Positions 44,769 to 55,280 are shown, numbered from the stretch's first letter. The stretch is DNA of 64,000 bases from Nitrospirota bacterium (GCA_021790195.1 JAJYIF010000003.1:62001-126000), one strand, 5' to 3'. Notes: generated by a model not told the origin, from the letters alone. Numbers and translations are program-made.

Positions 44769-44948
44769 CTACGAACCCAGACTCGATACACATACTCCCG
44801 TCAGACATCCCTGGCCTGCAACACCTCTCGGATCGCTGAAACCGGTCTTGCAGCCAACGCTCAGCACCTCCTCTGCCGCAAGCTCGATCAGTCTTAGCAC
44901 AGGCTTCTCATACTTCCGCTTCTGCCCTTCTTCCTCTTTACGCCGCAC
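44769..44948 (-). CDS. RiPP-like precursor peptide 1
   Basis: This 59-aa ORF starts at the GTG at 44948, 9 nt after GGAG and overlapping the radical SAM stop by 11 bp. The leader has YEKPVLRLIELAAEEVLSVG, the tail begins CKTGFSDPRG and has cysteines in GQGC and GVC, ending SSLGS. The leader-core shape resembles peptides bound by PqqD-type recognition elements. The last 38 residues differ from precursor 2 at 55281 in one position only (Leu for Arg in the leader). Three Cys and several Ser/Thr are candidate modification sites. No family member is confirmed. Confidence 0.8.
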   Translation of the reverse strand: MRRKEEEGQKRKYEKPVLRLIELAAEEVLSVGCKTGFSDPRGVAGQGCLTGVCVSSLGS

Positions 44949-46029
44949 TTCGGTCTTCTCCGATAAGCCGCTTCAGGATCAACTCATAACGGCGGCTGCC
45001 TATAGAGCACAGATACTCGGACCTGACATATTCAGATCCCGTCTCCATTTGAAAGAATGCCGGACAGGAACCGCAAAGGTATCTCTTTTCGCACTGGTTA
45101 CAGCGATCTTCAGCTCCAGCCTTCTTCCGGCGTATCTCTGCTATTACGCTATGCCACCCAGCAAGGAATCCCCCCTGAGACAGATCGAAACTCACGTCCT
45201 CCAACATAACGCAGGGTTTAAGCCTGCCGAACGCATCAATATGGAAACCCGTGAGGCCCGCACCGCAGTTATAGAGCTTGTCCGAGGTCTCCTCGCCCTG
45301 GCAGTCTCGGAAATACTTTTCCCAGCTCACAACCCTTTCGGGATCCGAGAACTCTTTTTCTACGGCCTGATCTGCGGAAACCCTGAGAGATAAGGGGGAC
45401 TTGTCTCCGCTCAAGCAAGGGAATATTGCGGCATCGAACCGGAATTTTACTCCCAGTCTTGCTGCAAAGGCCTCGATATCGGAAAACTCATGAACGTTCA
45501 GGCTCATCAAAATCGTCTTCAGTCTCACGCTTATTTCCCGCCCGATAAGGCTTCTGATTCCGCTGAGACATCTTTCATAGGAACCGGCAACTCCTGTGAT
45601 CCTTTCGTAAGTCGCCGGCGTCGATCCATAAAGGCTTATCTCAACGCAGCGCGGCGGCAAATCCTCAAAAAGGTCTAATATTTCATCAGAAAGCAACGTA
45701 CCGTTACTGAAGATAGTTATTACAAGGCCCCGCTTCTTTGCATGCCTGTAGATCTCCGGAAAGTCCTTCCTCAGAAGAGGCTCGCCCCCGGTAATAAGCA
45801 AGAACAGGCATCCGGCTTCTGTGATCTCATCGATAACCGACAGGACGCGTCCTGTATCCATCTCATTAAGCTCATTAGTTTGAGGCGGGACTCTGAGATA
45901 GCAATGGACGCACTTCAAATTGCATCGGCGGGTCAAATCGATCCCCCCTGATACGGGAATCCGATGCAGGGATGTCCTGGCGTTGAACTGCCGGATAAAT
46001 TCCCGGTTGCTTACGCAGGCCGTTGTCAT
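44938..46029 (-). CDS. Radical SAM/SPASM enzyme of the RiPP-like locus
   Basis: This 363-aa enzyme has the radical SAM motif CNLKCVHC (Cys36, Cys40, Cys43), ITGGEP for SAM binding and a SPASM domain with cysteines in YNCGAG, LKPCVM, RCNQCEKRYLCGSCP and SEYLC for auxiliary clusters. It belongs with peptide-modifying maturases. A PqqD-like gene lies 39 bp upstream and a precursor peptide overlaps its 3' end, so it probably modifies that peptide, for instance by a thioether or C-C link. Class is firm; chemistry is unknown. Confidence 0.88.
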   Translation of the reverse strand: MTTACVSNREFIRQFNARTSLHRIPVSGGIDLTRRCNLKCVHCYLRVPPQTNELNEMDTGRVLSVIDEITEAGCLFLLITGGEPLLRKDFPEIYRHAKKRGLVITIFSNGTLLSDEILDLFEDLPPRCVEISLYGSTPATYERITGVAGSYERCLSGIRSLIGREISVRLKTILMSLNVHEFSDIEAFAARLGVKFRFDAAIFPCLSGDKSPLSLRVSADQAVEKEFSDPERVVSWEKYFRDCQGEETSDKLYNCGAGLTGFHIDAFGRLKPCVMLEDVSFDLSQGGFLAGWHSVIAEIRRKKAGAEDRCNQCEKRYLCGSCPAFFQMETGSEYVRSEYLCSIGSRRYELILKRLIGEDRSAA

Positions 46030-46068
46030 AGTTCCCTATTGACTTTTTCTTCCCCGACGACCTTCTTC

Positions 46069-46374
46069 TCAAGGTGCGATCAAGTTCTCTCGCAAAAGCT
46101 CGTCTATGAAATCCCTGATATCGGCCTCTGCCTGCTCCTTCTCCACTTCGAAGTTTGCCATTACCCCGTTCCTAATGTCATTGAGACTTTTCTCTCCAAG
46201 CTCCTGCCAGATATATTCAGCAACCGCGTTCAATGCAAATATATGCTGCATGTCCGCCAGATTGCCTCTGATCGGGACAAGGAACAACTCGCCCGCGATA
46301 TTGCGGGATACCACATTCGCGCTCTTCCTGAACACCTTCTCCCAGATATCTTCGCCCGCACTCGCCGATCTCAT
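46069..46374 (-). CDS. PqqD-family peptide chaperone (RiPP recognition element)
   Basis: This 101-aa protein has the PqqD fold signature: VVSRNIAGELFLVPIRG, then HIFALNAVAEYIWQELGEKS and a final helical part (QAEADIRDFIDELLRENLI). PqqD-like proteins bind the leader peptide and present it to the radical SAM enzyme. It lies directly upstream of the radical SAM gene and 14 bp after the giant C25 gene. Confidence 0.85.
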   Translation of the reverse strand: MRSASAGEDIWEKVFRKSANVVSRNIAGELFLVPIRGNLADMQHIFALNAVAEYIWQELGEKSLNDIRNGVMANFEVEKEQAEADIRDFIDELLRENLIAP

Positions 46375-46388
46375 CTGATACCATTATT

Positions 46389-49300
46389 TTACCATAGCTT
46401 AAGCGCGGGGTCGCCGAGGAGGTTATATATGTCCAGGATATAAGAAGCTCCACCTGTGCTGCTATAATCTTTCTCCGCCTTCAATATCGCATCTCCCAAC
46501 ACTGCGCCTTTGACAAAGGCCCTCTTGAAAAAGTCCTTGTCAAGCACGACCGCAAAGGCATCAAGGGACAATCCGCTCGGCGCCCATACGGCCGCGGCCC
46601 CGCTTGCCTTCTTCACCACAAGGGACTCACCGAAAGAATCGTATCCGGGTATGGCAAACTGCCCGGCGCTGCAGGTCATGGCCGTAAGCACCGGGAGTTC
46701 CTGATTGGTCATGGATGCGACATCGGCAGAGGTCAGAAGCCCCTCGCCGGCCAGACGGTCCACCCCGCCGTGTCCTATGTAATTCATGAAACGCACCCCG
46801 CTGTTTAAGTCGCTAAAGAGCATCCTTCGCGCATCGACAATCCCATAAACGGACAGGTATATCTTGTCCACTACCGGATATTTAAACGGCACAAGGAGTG
46901 CAACATTGTCGCTGTCCAGGGGGAAATCGCCCCCCGAGTCTGCATTGTCGGCCATCATTACTACCCTGTTGTCCCTGACGCTCTCAAAGGCCTTGATCTT
47001 GTCCGTTACATCTTTAAGCTCCTGAGAGGTAAGGACAGGAAGCCTCCCTATCGCTATCTCCGGGACATGATCTCCGTTGACATCCACAAAAAGGTTGTCC
47101 GAAGGGAAAAGCCCCGAGGGTGTCTTGCTTATCAGGGGCGGCAGCAGGTCGTCGCCATGCCCAAGGTTGTCTTTGTAATCATATGTGCCCTCACCCGCAA
47201 GCACTACATACCTGGGAGGTTTGCTCCAATTCTTGTATGCGTACCAGATAAAGTCCCTTATGGCTACAGGACTCGATATCCCATAGTTGAATTCGTCCAT
47301 GATGTTTTCGAGACTCACTACCATGACTTTGAGTCCCTGCCCGCTACGGTACTTCGCAAGCCCCTGCGCAGCACTTACAAGACTGTCCGGGGTGATTACG
47401 ATATAGTCGGCCTTGTTGCCCCTTGAAGTGAGTCTTACCATGGCTGCCGTCTGAAGACTGCCGCAATTGTATTGCGTAAGACATCTCTGCCATGAGGTGG
47501 CCACGGCACCGGCTGCGTCGGCTGTCAGGGCTATATACCTCGCCCCGGGCACTGCGCCCATGAACCTGACGCTGTAGCCGCCTGAGGTATTGCTTATTGC
47601 CGTCTGCGTTACAAGCCTCGGGTTATAACCGTCCGTGACGTCCAATACCAGGATGCCGGGGTTCGTGAATCCGTCGATGGTAAAGACCTGCGCTGTATCA
47701 GATGTAAAGGCCAGGATGTTGCCTGCCGCCTTAAACTGCCTCTGATAGCTCAGGTCAAAGGAGTCTACATAGAAGATGCTGTAAGGCACCCCTGTGTCAA
47801 GCAGCCCGTCTACTTCAACTGTGTTGCCGCCTTCCTTCAGAAGACTTTGGTCAAAATTGAAAACGAGTGTATCCGCTCCGGTGCCCTTCCACCTGCCCTC
47901 CCCTATGACTGTGCCGTTAAGCTTTACCCTTGCATGATGGTCAAGGGCAACTCCTGCATCTGTAAAGCCCTGAAGCCTTACCGTCAGTGTCGCTGTGGAT
48001 GAGGCGTTTGATACTCCCGCTGCGTTTATGGTAAAGGTCTTTGCCCCCAGCGACGGGTCACCAGCCACTACGTAGTCCCAGAACCAATAGTCGCCCTCAG
48101 GATCAAGAAAGGCCGCAGGTACTAAAATATTGTCCTGCTCGGCATGCACTGTCTCGGTAAAGGTGCTGTATCCGCCCGATATATTGCCTCCGCCGTTTTC
48201 GCCGGCCATCCGATTGCCGCTTCCGGCATAAAGCCAGTATATGTTGTCCTTTGTGTATATGCTGTCTATGCCGCTTCCGTAAAAGTACAGCCCTGTATTG
48301 TCGCTCGCCGGCAGATACGCCACTATCTTCCCCTGACTGCTCAGCACTATGCGGCCGTCCCTTATGAACTGCTGCGCTACTGCCTGAGATACTCCCAACA
48401 GGCCCGCTATATGCCCTGAATCGATATAATAAATGCCTTCGCCCTCTATCGCTATCTTCGCTATCTTCCCGGATAAGGCTCCGGCTGCCTGGGCCCCACG
48501 CACTGCGCTGCTTTGCGCTTTCATAGAGGTTGCCATCATTGCCTTCACCATGGAGCCCATATGCGCCTTCCTCGTATACCCGGATATGCTGTCTCCTCCC
48601 CTCACTAACCCCGATTGGCTTACTATCTTTACCAGGGTCGCGCCGTCTTTGGCTTGAAGCTTCGTTATCTTCTCTATATGTTTATCAGGACTTCCATCAG
48701 ACAATAACCCTGCGTTTATCGCGTTTACGGTAAGCTTCCCCTGGACCTCCAATGTGTCCGCAATTACGGTGAAAGGTCCATATACGTTCTTCGTGCCCGT
48801 ACTCTCCACTTCCACAAGCAGATAAGTGTTGTCCCTGCGAATAGAGGCGCTTCCGTCTATAAGACTGTATGTCCCGCCCTGAGGTGAGGTCAATAGGGCA
48901 GGCAGCAATCTGCTGTTGATCCTCTTGTACTGCCCCGACCCTTCATCAAGCCTCATTAAATAAAAACCGGCCGTCTCATTCTCAAGCGCCGTCTCCCAAC
49001 TAAGCCTCAAACTCCCATTGTCATCAGAGGCGCTGAAACCGGAAAGTATTACACGCGTAGGTGTGATGCTTACGCAACTGCTGTTGTTGCTTGCGTTCGT
49101 ATCCGCAGGCGTCGATGACGTCAGAGATGCACAGTTCTGAACGGTCTGAGACAACCCGAGGGTCGTCGTTAACGTAAGTGTGGCGTTTCCCGCGGCCGTA
49201 TAGGATGCCCCGGACACCCACGCCGGAGCTGACTGCGCCGATGTCTGTACCCAATAGGTGGACCAACCCGACCCGGTTATGGGTCGATTGGCCGCAGAAG

Positions 49301-52300
49301 CCACATGATTAAGAATGCACTTGTATATGTTTCCGTCCGATCCGGTAACGAGTGAGGCGGCGGCCAAATTCCCCACGCTCCATACGCCCGTGCCGCTCGT
49401 ATATGTGCCCTGACTCGGGTTACTGGATACATAGGTCAAACCCGCAGGAAGCAGGTCGGTAACACTCACGGCGGTTTCATTAGCGGTCCCCACGTTTGTC
49501 GCAATGATAAGGAATTGTGCTTGGCATGAGCCGGCATAACAGGGAGAAGAGAGGCCCTGGAGACTCTTCGTTACGGCAAGATCGTTGGTGACACTGACGG
49601 TTACGTCTTCGGCAGTCGTGGCAGTTTCATCAAAAGGAAGGACCGTAAGAGCAGGGCTCGTGGCCGAAACAGCATTATTATAGGTCCCGGACGGCACTGT
49701 CGATGCAATGTTTGCAACAAACGTAATCGCAAGTGTATTATTGGGCGAAGTGCCGATGCTGCAGTTTGTCCATACAGGCTGGGCACTGCCGACAGAGGGG
49801 TATGATTGACATGTGGCGCCAGTCGGAGTGGTAGTGCTCGCATACGTAAATCCGGCCGGCAGATAATCCGTAACGGTCACTGTGCTCGCGGTAGATGTCT
49901 CATTTGTGAGCGTGATAGTATATGTGGCGCTCGTGCCGCCCGATGTGTTTATCACATATGGCGTGGAAGTTCTCTTGGTCAACTCGACTCCTCCGACAAC
50001 GGTCGTCGTAGTATTGGAGTTGAAGGTCGGAATTTCCGATGAACCCATTGTTGCGTAATTCGTATAGGTGCCTGTTGCAGAAGGCCGCACGCGAACTCTG
50101 AGAATTCCTGATGCGCCTGCAGGCACTGTTCCGAGGTTCCATGTGACTGTGCCGTTCGTATTGACTGGCGGGGCTGAAGCCGGGGCAGGAGAGGCAGAGA
50201 CATACAACATATTTGCCGGCAAAACATCGGACACCGTAACACTTGTAGCGTCAGCATTCCCGGTATTCTGGTAGGCCAGGTCATAGTTGAAAGTCCCGTA
50301 GATAGGCGTATTACTTTGCGGCGATACAGTCTGGTTAACCGTAACCGTATTGGCGTTCTTGTCCACCGCCGTCACGGTAACGGTAGCGGAGTTGTTATTG
50401 ATATAGATAACATCGCCCACATTGATATATTGTGCGCTGATCACACTGAATGTCGTCACATTATTTTGGTTACCATTCACTCCAGTCGCGACAGGATACG
50501 CAATTGCCGTAAGGCCATTCTTCTGGATACTCAAAACCGGAGCAGATGAGGCGTTAATTGCCGCAGTCGCATTTTTTGTGGCAGCGTTTGAGGCTGAGGC
50601 AGTCGCCGTGTTCGTGAGCGTCGTTGTCCCATTGAGAAGTTTAGAAGCTACTGTCACCCTGAACTTCATCGTCACCGAAGCCCCTTTGGCAAGTGTTCCT
50701 CCAGTAGATCCGTTAGCGCCCGTGCCGACAGCGAAGACAACCCTATTGTTTGCTGCATCAAAATAAGCGTTGTCGCTATCAAAAACGTCGCTCTGTGAGA
50801 GACCCTGATAAACGAGAGAGCCGCTCGTATAGGCCGTGTTCGAAGGAATTGGATCGGTAACAAGGACGCTTGAAGCATCGTTTCCTCCGATATTGGTCAA
50901 GTTAATCGTATATTCGAGCGTATCTCCCGGAGCCGGGGGGGCATATTGCTGGCCAGAGGCCCACGCACTCCCCCTGCATGAAGGGCATAGTTGCCAATAA
51001 TTTGACCAACTTGCGCCACTTACAGGCGCGTTAGCAGAACCCGATGTGTGCTTCGCAATACACTGGTAATAATTTCCGTCACTGCCCTGAACAACTGTAT
51101 TAGGATTTGTAATATCTGATACAGTTTTCGTCATCTGCAGGTCAGGATTCGGAGTAATTGAAACAGTTACAGTATTGCTCGTGACTGATCCGGAAGTGGC
51201 GGTATTGTCAACCGCTGTTACGCCCGCGGGCACGCCGGACGAAGCGACAGCCATCTGCAAGGTCACCGTTGCCGATGCCCCGGGGGTGAGAGTCCCTATA
51301 TTTAGATTTAGAATATTTCCAGAAACAGGGTCAGGGCTCACCGTCACATTGTTCAATTTTGTGCTGTTAGGCACATATGAGAAGAAGCTTGTGATCGAAT
51401 TATTATTCTCATCCTTTACCGGCAGCGCATCGGACACTGTAACTCCGCTCGCAGTCCCCAGGCCGCTGTTTAAGACATTGAACGTAAAGGTAACGGTGTC
51501 ACCCGGGAAGAGCTTTGTCTTATCAGCAGACTTGATTATCGAAATGATCGGACCGGTTATTACCTTTGTCATAACAGATGCCGGTAAGGGCTGTAGCTCG
51601 CTTGAGCTGATCTGTGCGTTGTTTAAAAGCTGGAAAATATTGGGAGGAAGGGGATTAGCTATGCCGGCATTTATCACCAGCGTCCCAGTGCCGCCGGCAG
51701 CCACAACTCCCGATGCCGCGCCCGATGAATGGACTTCAAAAGTTATCGTCTGGCTGCTTATGCAATATTGATTCAGTCCCACAATCGGACAAGTGCCGGA
51801 AGCCGTCATTGAGGTTCCGTTCATTGTCGCACTTACGAAGTTGACGCCTGTCGGAAGAGTATCGACAATCTGTGAGTTCGAGGTATTTGCCAGTCCGGAA
51901 TTGCTGAAGGTCATCGTGTATGTGATAGTGCCGCCTGCAGAAACCGTCAGGTTATTCTCGTCTTTTTGCAGCACAAGTTCGAGCGGCACAAGACACTGCC
52001 CCGAGCTGCTTGGATAGGTACTTCCATCATAATATAAGGTAATCCGGGTTCCATTTCCCGTATCAGAGAATATCCAGAGCAAACGATGGCCCTGGGCCAA
52101 TCTGAACCCTGCTGCCGGCGTAATCGTATCAGTATAGTTCTTTATGGACCCGGATAGACTGTCTCCCGGAGTCGAACCGATAAGTGCCTTTGTGCCGGTC
52201 ACGGGATCATAGTCATAGACATCTACATAAACATTTGCGTTTCCACCCTGAGTTGTTTTGGTAGCCCAGTAATTAATGGTAATGTTTCCGGCAAAGCTGA

Positions 52301-55037
52301 AAGCCGGGTTTAAAGCAGGGTCGGAATAGAATCGCATGAATTCGGTCTTTATCGTCCCGACCTGGGGTGTCATGAAAGACTGGTCGGTGCCCGACTGGGT
52401 CGTGTTTGCAATTAGCTGGCTGCCGTCGAAACCAACGTTAGTGGATTGGTTGTGGAAATAGTAATAGGATGAAGGTGTCGCACAGGTCTGAGAAGCCGAA
52501 TTTTCCCAGACTTGCGCGCTGCTTGAAATAGGGGAAATCTGATCCGAAACAATAGTTGCAGTATTTGTTGCAGGGCTGCCTCCAGTGAACGGGCTAGAGG
52601 CCTGTAGCGTAAGGTTGCATGAACCGGAAGTGTTGGCAGCCACAGTCCCTAAATTCCAGGTGACCACACCGCCGCTGCTTGACCCCGCAACAGGACAGCC
52701 CGGGCCTGATGGTGCGGAAACAAAGCTCCACCCTGTTGGAATCGGGTCGGTAATAACGACATTGGTGTTCGGAGACGTCCCGCTATTGATATATTTGATC
52801 GTAAAGGTCACCGGATTCCCCGGACTGAAGATTAAGGAGTTCGCCTCTTTAAGGATAGAGAGCGGCGTATTTATATATACCGTAACCGGAACGCTTGTGC
52901 AGGCGGTTGTCGGCCCTGTTATCGAGTTTATACAAACTGAATTTTGCAAGTCGGCCGGAGGTTTGTTGGAAGTGACATTACCGGCAATAGTAAGGGTGTA
53001 AGGACCTTCCAGGGAACCGAGGTAGCCGATATTCCAGGTTACCGTACCGGCAGAGGCATTATAAGTGCCGCCATTGGAGACACTGCCGACGATAAAACCA
53101 TTCGGAATGGTATCGGTAATCGTAACTCCATAGACATCGACAGGTGAATCGTTTGAGTAAGTGATTGTATATGTCAGGGCATCTCCGGGGTTTGCAAAAA
53201 ATTTATTAACAGTCTTCTGGATCGTCAGCCTCGGCGCGCCGACCCCTACATCAACCGGCTGGCTCGTGAGCATGCCCTTCTCGACGGTTAATGCGGTTGA
53301 TACATTCGAATATGTGCCTGTAACGCCTCCGACATTCGCAGTAAATATAAGTGTCCCGTTGCCTCCTGCGGGAATAGAAGCAGGAGCAAAATTCCAGGTT
53401 ACCGTGCCGCCTGAGCCTCCAGTCGGATATGAGGCAGGGGTAAGTGTGCCGCCGGTGGTGCTTACATAAGTAAATCCTACCGGTAGGATATCGCTTATAC
53501 TGTTTACCGTAAGAGGAATCGTATCATAATTGTTTATCGTAATCGTAAATATGATATTTTGACTTGCAAGCACATAAGCCGGAGATACGCTCTTGGTTAC
53601 AGTTGCGCTGACTCCGCAACCATTATTGAATGTCCCGTACACAACTCCCGGTTTGGGAGATGGATTTACGTAGTTAGGTGGAGTAGGATTCGGTGGAGAA
53701 GATAGATAACTGAAGGTTGTATGTCCGCTTCCGTCGGTAGCCTGGACTCCTATGAGATATTGCCCCTTAGGAAGAGAAGTTGAATCCCATGTATATGTCC
53801 ACAGCTGGGGAGATGTAATTGAATTTGTTCCAGACCCAATCAGCGTCCAACTGCTCCCCGTGTCGTTCGGAAGACCGTCATTGTTCTTGTCATAATAGTA
53901 ATAGAACTGAACACTCGTGAGTGTGGTTGCGCATGGCGGCTGAAGAGCTGATCTTACAGACGCGGTGAGCGTTGTCGGTCCGCATCCTTGGGCCGTCACC
54001 CAGTCCACGATAGGCTGTGGAACTATCTGGGGCGGCCCGCCACCCGCCGGGCATAATATGACCTGGTCTCCGAAAGGGGCGCATTGGTCCGGCGAGGCCA
54101 CGAAATTGATATTGCCCAGCGCAAGGTCTTTCTGAAACGGGTCGGTAATGCTGTTTGCCGTCGCAAACAATAATGCGCTCGGCTCGGAACAGTCGAAGGG
54201 AACCGGGCCGCCGCTCAGCATTGCCAGGGGAATCTGATAATCCACGAAAAACTCGTTGACGCCGAAATTGCTGCAAGGCGACGGGCTGTCGGTATTCGTG
54301 ATGTTAATTGACCTGGTCGTCCCATAGTCCCAAACCGTCTCCGCCGACCCGTTCGGCCAGATCGTATCGGGCGCTGCGCTGTTATGAAAGTTCAGGATAA
54401 TATTTGTTGCCTGATCAACAAAGGCCGTGGGGTTGGTAGCAAGCGGTGTTATCCCGACCGTATGGGGATCGATATACTGATTCAGCGTATTGCTGTAGAT
54501 TGTCCTCAATATGTCTATCGGAGCGCCCGGGCTTCCGGAAGATCCGTCCAGGAGCATTCCGAAGTCGCGGTAGCCGTCGCCGTTTGTATCCAGCAGAACC
54601 GTCCATAAGCCCGACCACCAAGGGTTGACGTTGCTATATGCGCCCGCGCTGGGGCCTGTTGCATAGTTGACCGGTATTTGTTCAACTCTCCACCTGAAAA
54701 AGAGTGTCTGAGAAGACGAGTCGTAATAAATGTAAACGCTCGGCTTTGTCATATCAGGACAGCCTGAACTCACATTCACGTAATTCTGAGGTCTCGCTCC
54801 GCCGTTTGAAGGATCGTTTGTTCTGGGATCGTAGATTGTCTGCCCCTGACTGGTATAAGGAATCCAGGCCGAATCTGCGGGCCATTTGACGGGCCCGAAA
54901 TTCACGCTGCAGGGCCAATAAGGCGACACACAGACGGGATATGCAGTTGCCGAACAAAAAAATGCAAGGCAAAGAAAGGCTACAGAAAACGACAGGACAA
55001 CAATATTTCTTCTATGCAGATAGGCGGATTCTTTCAT
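46389..55037 (-). CDS. Giant exported DUF11-repeat protein with C-terminal gingipain-type (C25) protease
   Basis: This protein has about 2882 residues and a signal peptide cleaved near CSATA-YPV. Its N-terminal beta-rich part (about 40-350) is unassigned. An array of DUF11 repeats (about 480-2050) shows the YTITYSN, LPAGFTYVS and VTWNLG blocks. Two carbohydrate-binding-like GSDGNxYxC modules are inserted (near 1318 and 1908). An FN3-like segment follows, then a C25 domain (about 2540-2882) with the catalytic His in NYIGHGG (about 2758) and Cys in TAMTCSAGQF (about 2794), ending NLLGDPALKLW. No sorting tail follows the protease. It lies inside the RiPP-like cluster, so it may process or display the peptide. 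The ATG at 55037 is preferred over 55055/55052. Confidence 0.85.
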   Translation of the reverse strand: MKESAYLHRRNIVVLSFSVAFLCLAFFCSATAYPVCVSPYWPCSVNFGPVKWPADSAWIPYTSQGQTIYDPRTNDPSNGGARPQNYVNVSSGCPDMTKPSVYIYYDSSSQTLFFRWRVEQIPVNYATGPSAGAYSNVNPWWSGLWTVLLDTNGDGYRDFGMLLDGSSGSPGAPIDILRTIYSNTLNQYIDPHTVGITPLATNPTAFVDQATNIILNFHNSAAPDTIWPNGSAETVWDYGTTRSINITNTDSPSPCSNFGVNEFFVDYQIPLAMLSGGPVPFDCSEPSALLFATANSITDPFQKDLALGNINFVASPDQCAPFGDQVILCPAGGGPPQIVPQPIVDWVTAQGCGPTTLTASVRSALQPPCATTLTSVQFYYYYDKNNDGLPNDTGSSWTLIGSGTNSITSPQLWTYTWDSTSLPKGQYLIGVQATDGSGHTTFSYLSSPPNPTPPNYVNPSPKPGVVYGTFNNGCGVSATVTKSVSPAYVLASQNIIFTITINNYDTIPLTVNSISDILPVGFTYVSTTGGTLTPASYPTGGSGGTVTWNFAPASIPAGGNGTLIFTANVGGVTGTYSNVSTALTVEKGMLTSQPVDVGVGAPRLTIQKTVNKFFANPGDALTYTITYSNDSPVDVYGVTITDTIPNGFIVGSVSNGGTYNASAGTVTWNIGYLGSLEGPYTLTIAGNVTSNKPPADLQNSVCINSITGPTTACTSVPVTVYINTPLSILKEANSLIFSPGNPVTFTIKYINSGTSPNTNVVITDPIPTGWSFVSAPSGPGCPVAGSSSGGVVTWNLGTVAANTSGSCNLTLQASSPFTGGSPATNTATIVSDQISPISSSAQVWENSASQTCATPSSYYYFHNQSTNVGFDGSQLIANTTQSGTDQSFMTPQVGTIKTEFMRFYSDPALNPAFSFAGNITINYWATKTTQGGNANVYVDVYDYDPVTGTKALIGSTPGDSLSGSIKNYTDTITPAAGFRLAQGHRLLWIFSDTGNGTRITLYYDGSTYPSSSGQCLVPLELVLQKDENNLTVSAGGTITYTMTFSNSGLANTSNSQIVDTLPTGVNFVSATMNGTSMTASGTCPIVGLNQYCISSQTITFEVHSSGAASGVVAAGGTGTLVINAGIANPLPPNIFQLLNNAQISSSELQPLPASVMTKVITGPIISIIKSADKTKLFPGDTVTFTFNVLNSGLGTASGVTVSDALPVKDENNNSITSFFSYVPNSTKLNNVTVSPDPVSGNILNLNIGTLTPGASATVTLQMAVASSGVPAGVTAVDNTATSGSVTSNTVTVSITPNPDLQMTKTVSDITNPNTVVQGSDGNYYQCIAKHTSGSANAPVSGASWSNYWQLCPSCRGSAWASGQQYAPPAPGDTLEYTINLTNIGGNDASSVLVTDPIPSNTAYTSGSLVYQGLSQSDVFDSDNAYFDAANNRVVFAVGTGANGSTGGTLAKGASVTMKFRVTVASKLLNGTTTLTNTATASASNAATKNATAAINASSAPVLSIQKNGLTAIAYPVATGVNGNQNNVTTFSVISAQYINVGDVIYINNNSATVTVTAVDKNANTVTVNQTVSPQSNTPIYGTFNYDLAYQNTGNADATSVTVSDVLPANMLYVSASPAPASAPPVNTNGTVTWNLGTVPAGASGILRVRVRPSATGTYTNYATMGSSEIPTFNSNTTTTVVGGVELTKRTSTPYVINTSGGTSATYTITLTNETSTASTVTVTDYLPAGFTYASTTTPTGATCQSYPSVGSAQPVWTNCSIGTSPNNTLAITFVANIASTVPSGTYNNAVSATSPALTVLPFDETATTAEDVTVSVTNDLAVTKSLQGLSSPCYAGSCQAQFLIIATNVGTANETAVSVTDLLPAGLTYVSSNPSQGTYTSGTGVWSVGNLAAASLVTGSDGNIYKCILNHVASAANRPITGSGWSTYWVQTSAQSAPAWVSGASYTAAGNATLTLTTTLGLSQTVQNCASLTSSTPADTNASNNSSCVSITPTRVILSGFSASDDNGSLRLSWETALENETAGFYLMRLDEGSGQYKRINSRLLPALLTSPQGGTYSLIDGSASIRRDNTYLLVEVESTGTKNVYGPFTVIADTLEVQGKLTVNAINAGLLSDGSPDKHIEKITKLQAKDGATLVKIVSQSGLVRGGDSISGYTRKAHMGSMVKAMMATSMKAQSSAVRGAQAAGALSGKIAKIAIEGEGIYYIDSGHIAGLLGVSQAVAQQFIRDGRIVLSSQGKIVAYLPASDNTGLYFYGSGIDSIYTKDNIYWLYAGSGNRMAGENGGGNISGGYSTFTETVHAEQDNILVPAAFLDPEGDYWFWDYVVAGDPSLGAKTFTINAAGVSNASSTATLTVRLQGFTDAGVALDHHARVKLNGTVIGEGRWKGTGADTLVFNFDQSLLKEGGNTVEVDGLLDTGVPYSIFYVDSFDLSYQRQFKAAGNILAFTSDTAQVFTIDGFTNPGILVLDVTDGYNPRLVTQTAISNTSGGYSVRFMGAVPGARYIALTADAAGAVATSWQRCLTQYNCGSLQTAAMVRLTSRGNKADYIVITPDSLVSAAQGLAKYRSGQGLKVMVVSLENIMDEFNYGISSPVAIRDFIWYAYKNWSKPPRYVVLAGEGTYDYKDNLGHGDDLLPPLISKTPSGLFPSDNLFVDVNGDHVPEIAIGRLPVLTSQELKDVTDKIKAFESVRDNRVVMMADNADSGGDFPLDSDNVALLVPFKYPVVDKIYLSVYGIVDARRMLFSDLNSGVRFMNYIGHGGVDRLAGEGLLTSADVASMTNQELPVLTAMTCSAGQFAIPGYDSFGESLVVKKASGAAAVWAPSGLSLDAFAVVLDKDFFKRAFVKGAVLGDAILKAEKDYSSTGGASYILDIYNLLGDPALKLW

Positions 55038-55196
55038 GAAGCTCGCTTCCATCACTAAGGTACTGCGAAAAAAATCGCGAAAAACAACGCCAGACTATTC
55101 TCGTATGCGCGGTCTGCCGAGGATTTGAAAGCCTTAACGGCATATAATCATTATTAAGGTTTTTTAATAAAAAGGCAAGATAAATATTATCTGAAT

Positions 55197-55225
55197 TGTA
55201 TAAAAAAGGCCGCATAACCTGACAA
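55197..55225 (-). promoter_or_regulatory. Promoter-like element ahead of the giant C25 gene
   Basis: TTGTCA (55225-55220) and TATACA (55202-55197) are separated by 17 nt on the minus strand, between precursor 2 and the giant gene. The gap also holds CCTTAA/TTAAGG arms near 55133-55160. The large gene may have its own promoter besides read-through from precursor 2. Confidence 0.45.
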
Positions 55226-55280
55226 TAAATCACTATCCTTACAAACTTGAACTGCAAGTATGCGCTTTTGTAGCCCATTC

